From NCBI GenBank assembly GCA_015680685.1, contig MNCI01027140.1, positions 610,480 to 653,672 of the forward strand: 43,193 nt of DNA. Reading direction: 5' to 3'. The position numbers were made by a program, and so were the translations under genes. The stretch comes from Gnetum montanum (taxonomy: Eukaryota; Streptophyta; Gnetopsida; Gnetales; Gnetaceae). The notes under the pieces are model-generated. The model saw nothing but the letters and a program-made list of their open reading frames with translations, had not been told where the DNA came from and did not search any database. Below are positions 42,822 through 43,193 of the stretch, in pieces. Every line of letters starts with the position of its first letter. The first letter of the stretch is position 1.

Positions 42822-43193
42822 ATGTCTTCTTAACATAGGATCAATAATGCATCATATGATGAAAACACATAGGAGAAACGATAGGTTCTATACTGAAGAG
42901 AATTGAAGTGAACAACCTCAAGCAAGGGTTTCATATGCCCATTTCCATCCTTACTACATGCAAGAACTATGTTCATCTAGTATAGAAAATCCTAGAGGAG
43001 ATGGAGAAAGTCCTACAATAGGGAGGGCCTCAAGGCCTAGGACCTCCTCTAAATCTAGAAAAGATAAATCAAGGGACCATGGGGAAGATATATAGGCCAT
43101 GATGATTCTCCTAGTTCCTCATCTTCCTCTTCCACTTTAAGTCTAGTTTTAACAAAGATGAACATAGGTATAAAGATAGAGCTTCACTATGGA
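42822..43193 (+). pseudogene. Element H gag, N-terminal part (cut by window end)
   Basis: It starts at ATG 42822 ('MSS-stop'). With a frame change it reads 'SYAHFHPYYMQE', then 'GDGESPTIGRASRPRTSSKSRKDKSRD', parallel to 'GDDVSRNLGKASKPKTSSKP' of element E gag, then a Ser-run and 'DKDEHRY'-like end. Stops and at least one frameshift are already present. The rest lies outside. Confidence 0.6.

Larger units (their letters stand above)
32570..43193 (+). mobile_element. Element H: Athila-like element whose 5' LTR is split by element G; runs off the window
   Basis: An LTR starts TGATGA at 32570 and stops abruptly at 33201. LTR-type sequence resumes at 42307, directly after element G, and ends TCATCA at 42691, followed by a primer site and a gag start. 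The two pieces sum to about 1017 bp, like the element A LTR. So G inserted into the 5' LTR of H, making H the older element. Its 3' part lies beyond the window. Confidence 0.7.

Overview
The window is plant nuclear DNA made almost entirely of decayed, nested retrotransposons. I found no intact host gene, tRNA, rRNA or CRISPR array. The evidence is several Ty3/gypsy elements with plant-type (Athila- and Tat-like) domain order, three LINE remnants, AT-rich composition with few CpG outside LTR promoters, and coding frames broken mainly by stops at former Gln/Trp codons. A large-genome seed plant, possibly a gymnosperm, fits, but species cannot be read from this.

Layout. 1-4959: 3' part of element A, an Athila-like LTR element with a long coiled-coil second ORF and its 3' LTR. 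5240-8790: element D, a Tat-like pol remnant with two RNase H domains. 9574-15786: element C, complete and non-autonomous, with both LTRs, a perfect TTAAG target duplication, gag and the second ORF but no pol; a 444-base N gap lies inside it. 15792-18600: unassigned DNA, an exact 29-bp minisatellite, a LINE 3' end and a SINE-like piece. 18640-22440 (minus): a LINE reverse transcriptase plus a coiled-coil reading frame. 22445-23870: an unclassified LTR-like repeat with ~190-bp internal tandem units. 24240-29040 (minus): element E, gag-only, related to C. 29211-30340: a second type of LINE. 31895-32569: a DUF4283-like frame cut by element H. 32570-43193: element H, whose 5' LTR is split by the complete ~9.1-kb Athila-like element G (33202-42306). 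H's gag runs off the right edge.

How they relate. A, C, E, G and H are one superfamily: LTRs ending TGATGA...TCATCA, a primer site like the 3' end of tRNA-Asp, a GATATC-rich block before TATAAATA, homologous gag (C, E, G, H) and homologous 3' ends. Only G keeps pol (protease, RT, integrase). C and E have gag joined straight to the post-pol region, so they would have needed enzymes from a G-like partner. A and C carry a second ORF in the place of the Athila env-like gene, preceded in both by a branch-point and 3' splice-site pattern. Element A also has a second copy of the palindrome-plus-TATA module about 470 bp upstream of that ORF, which suggests a possible internal promoter. All coding regions are now broken.
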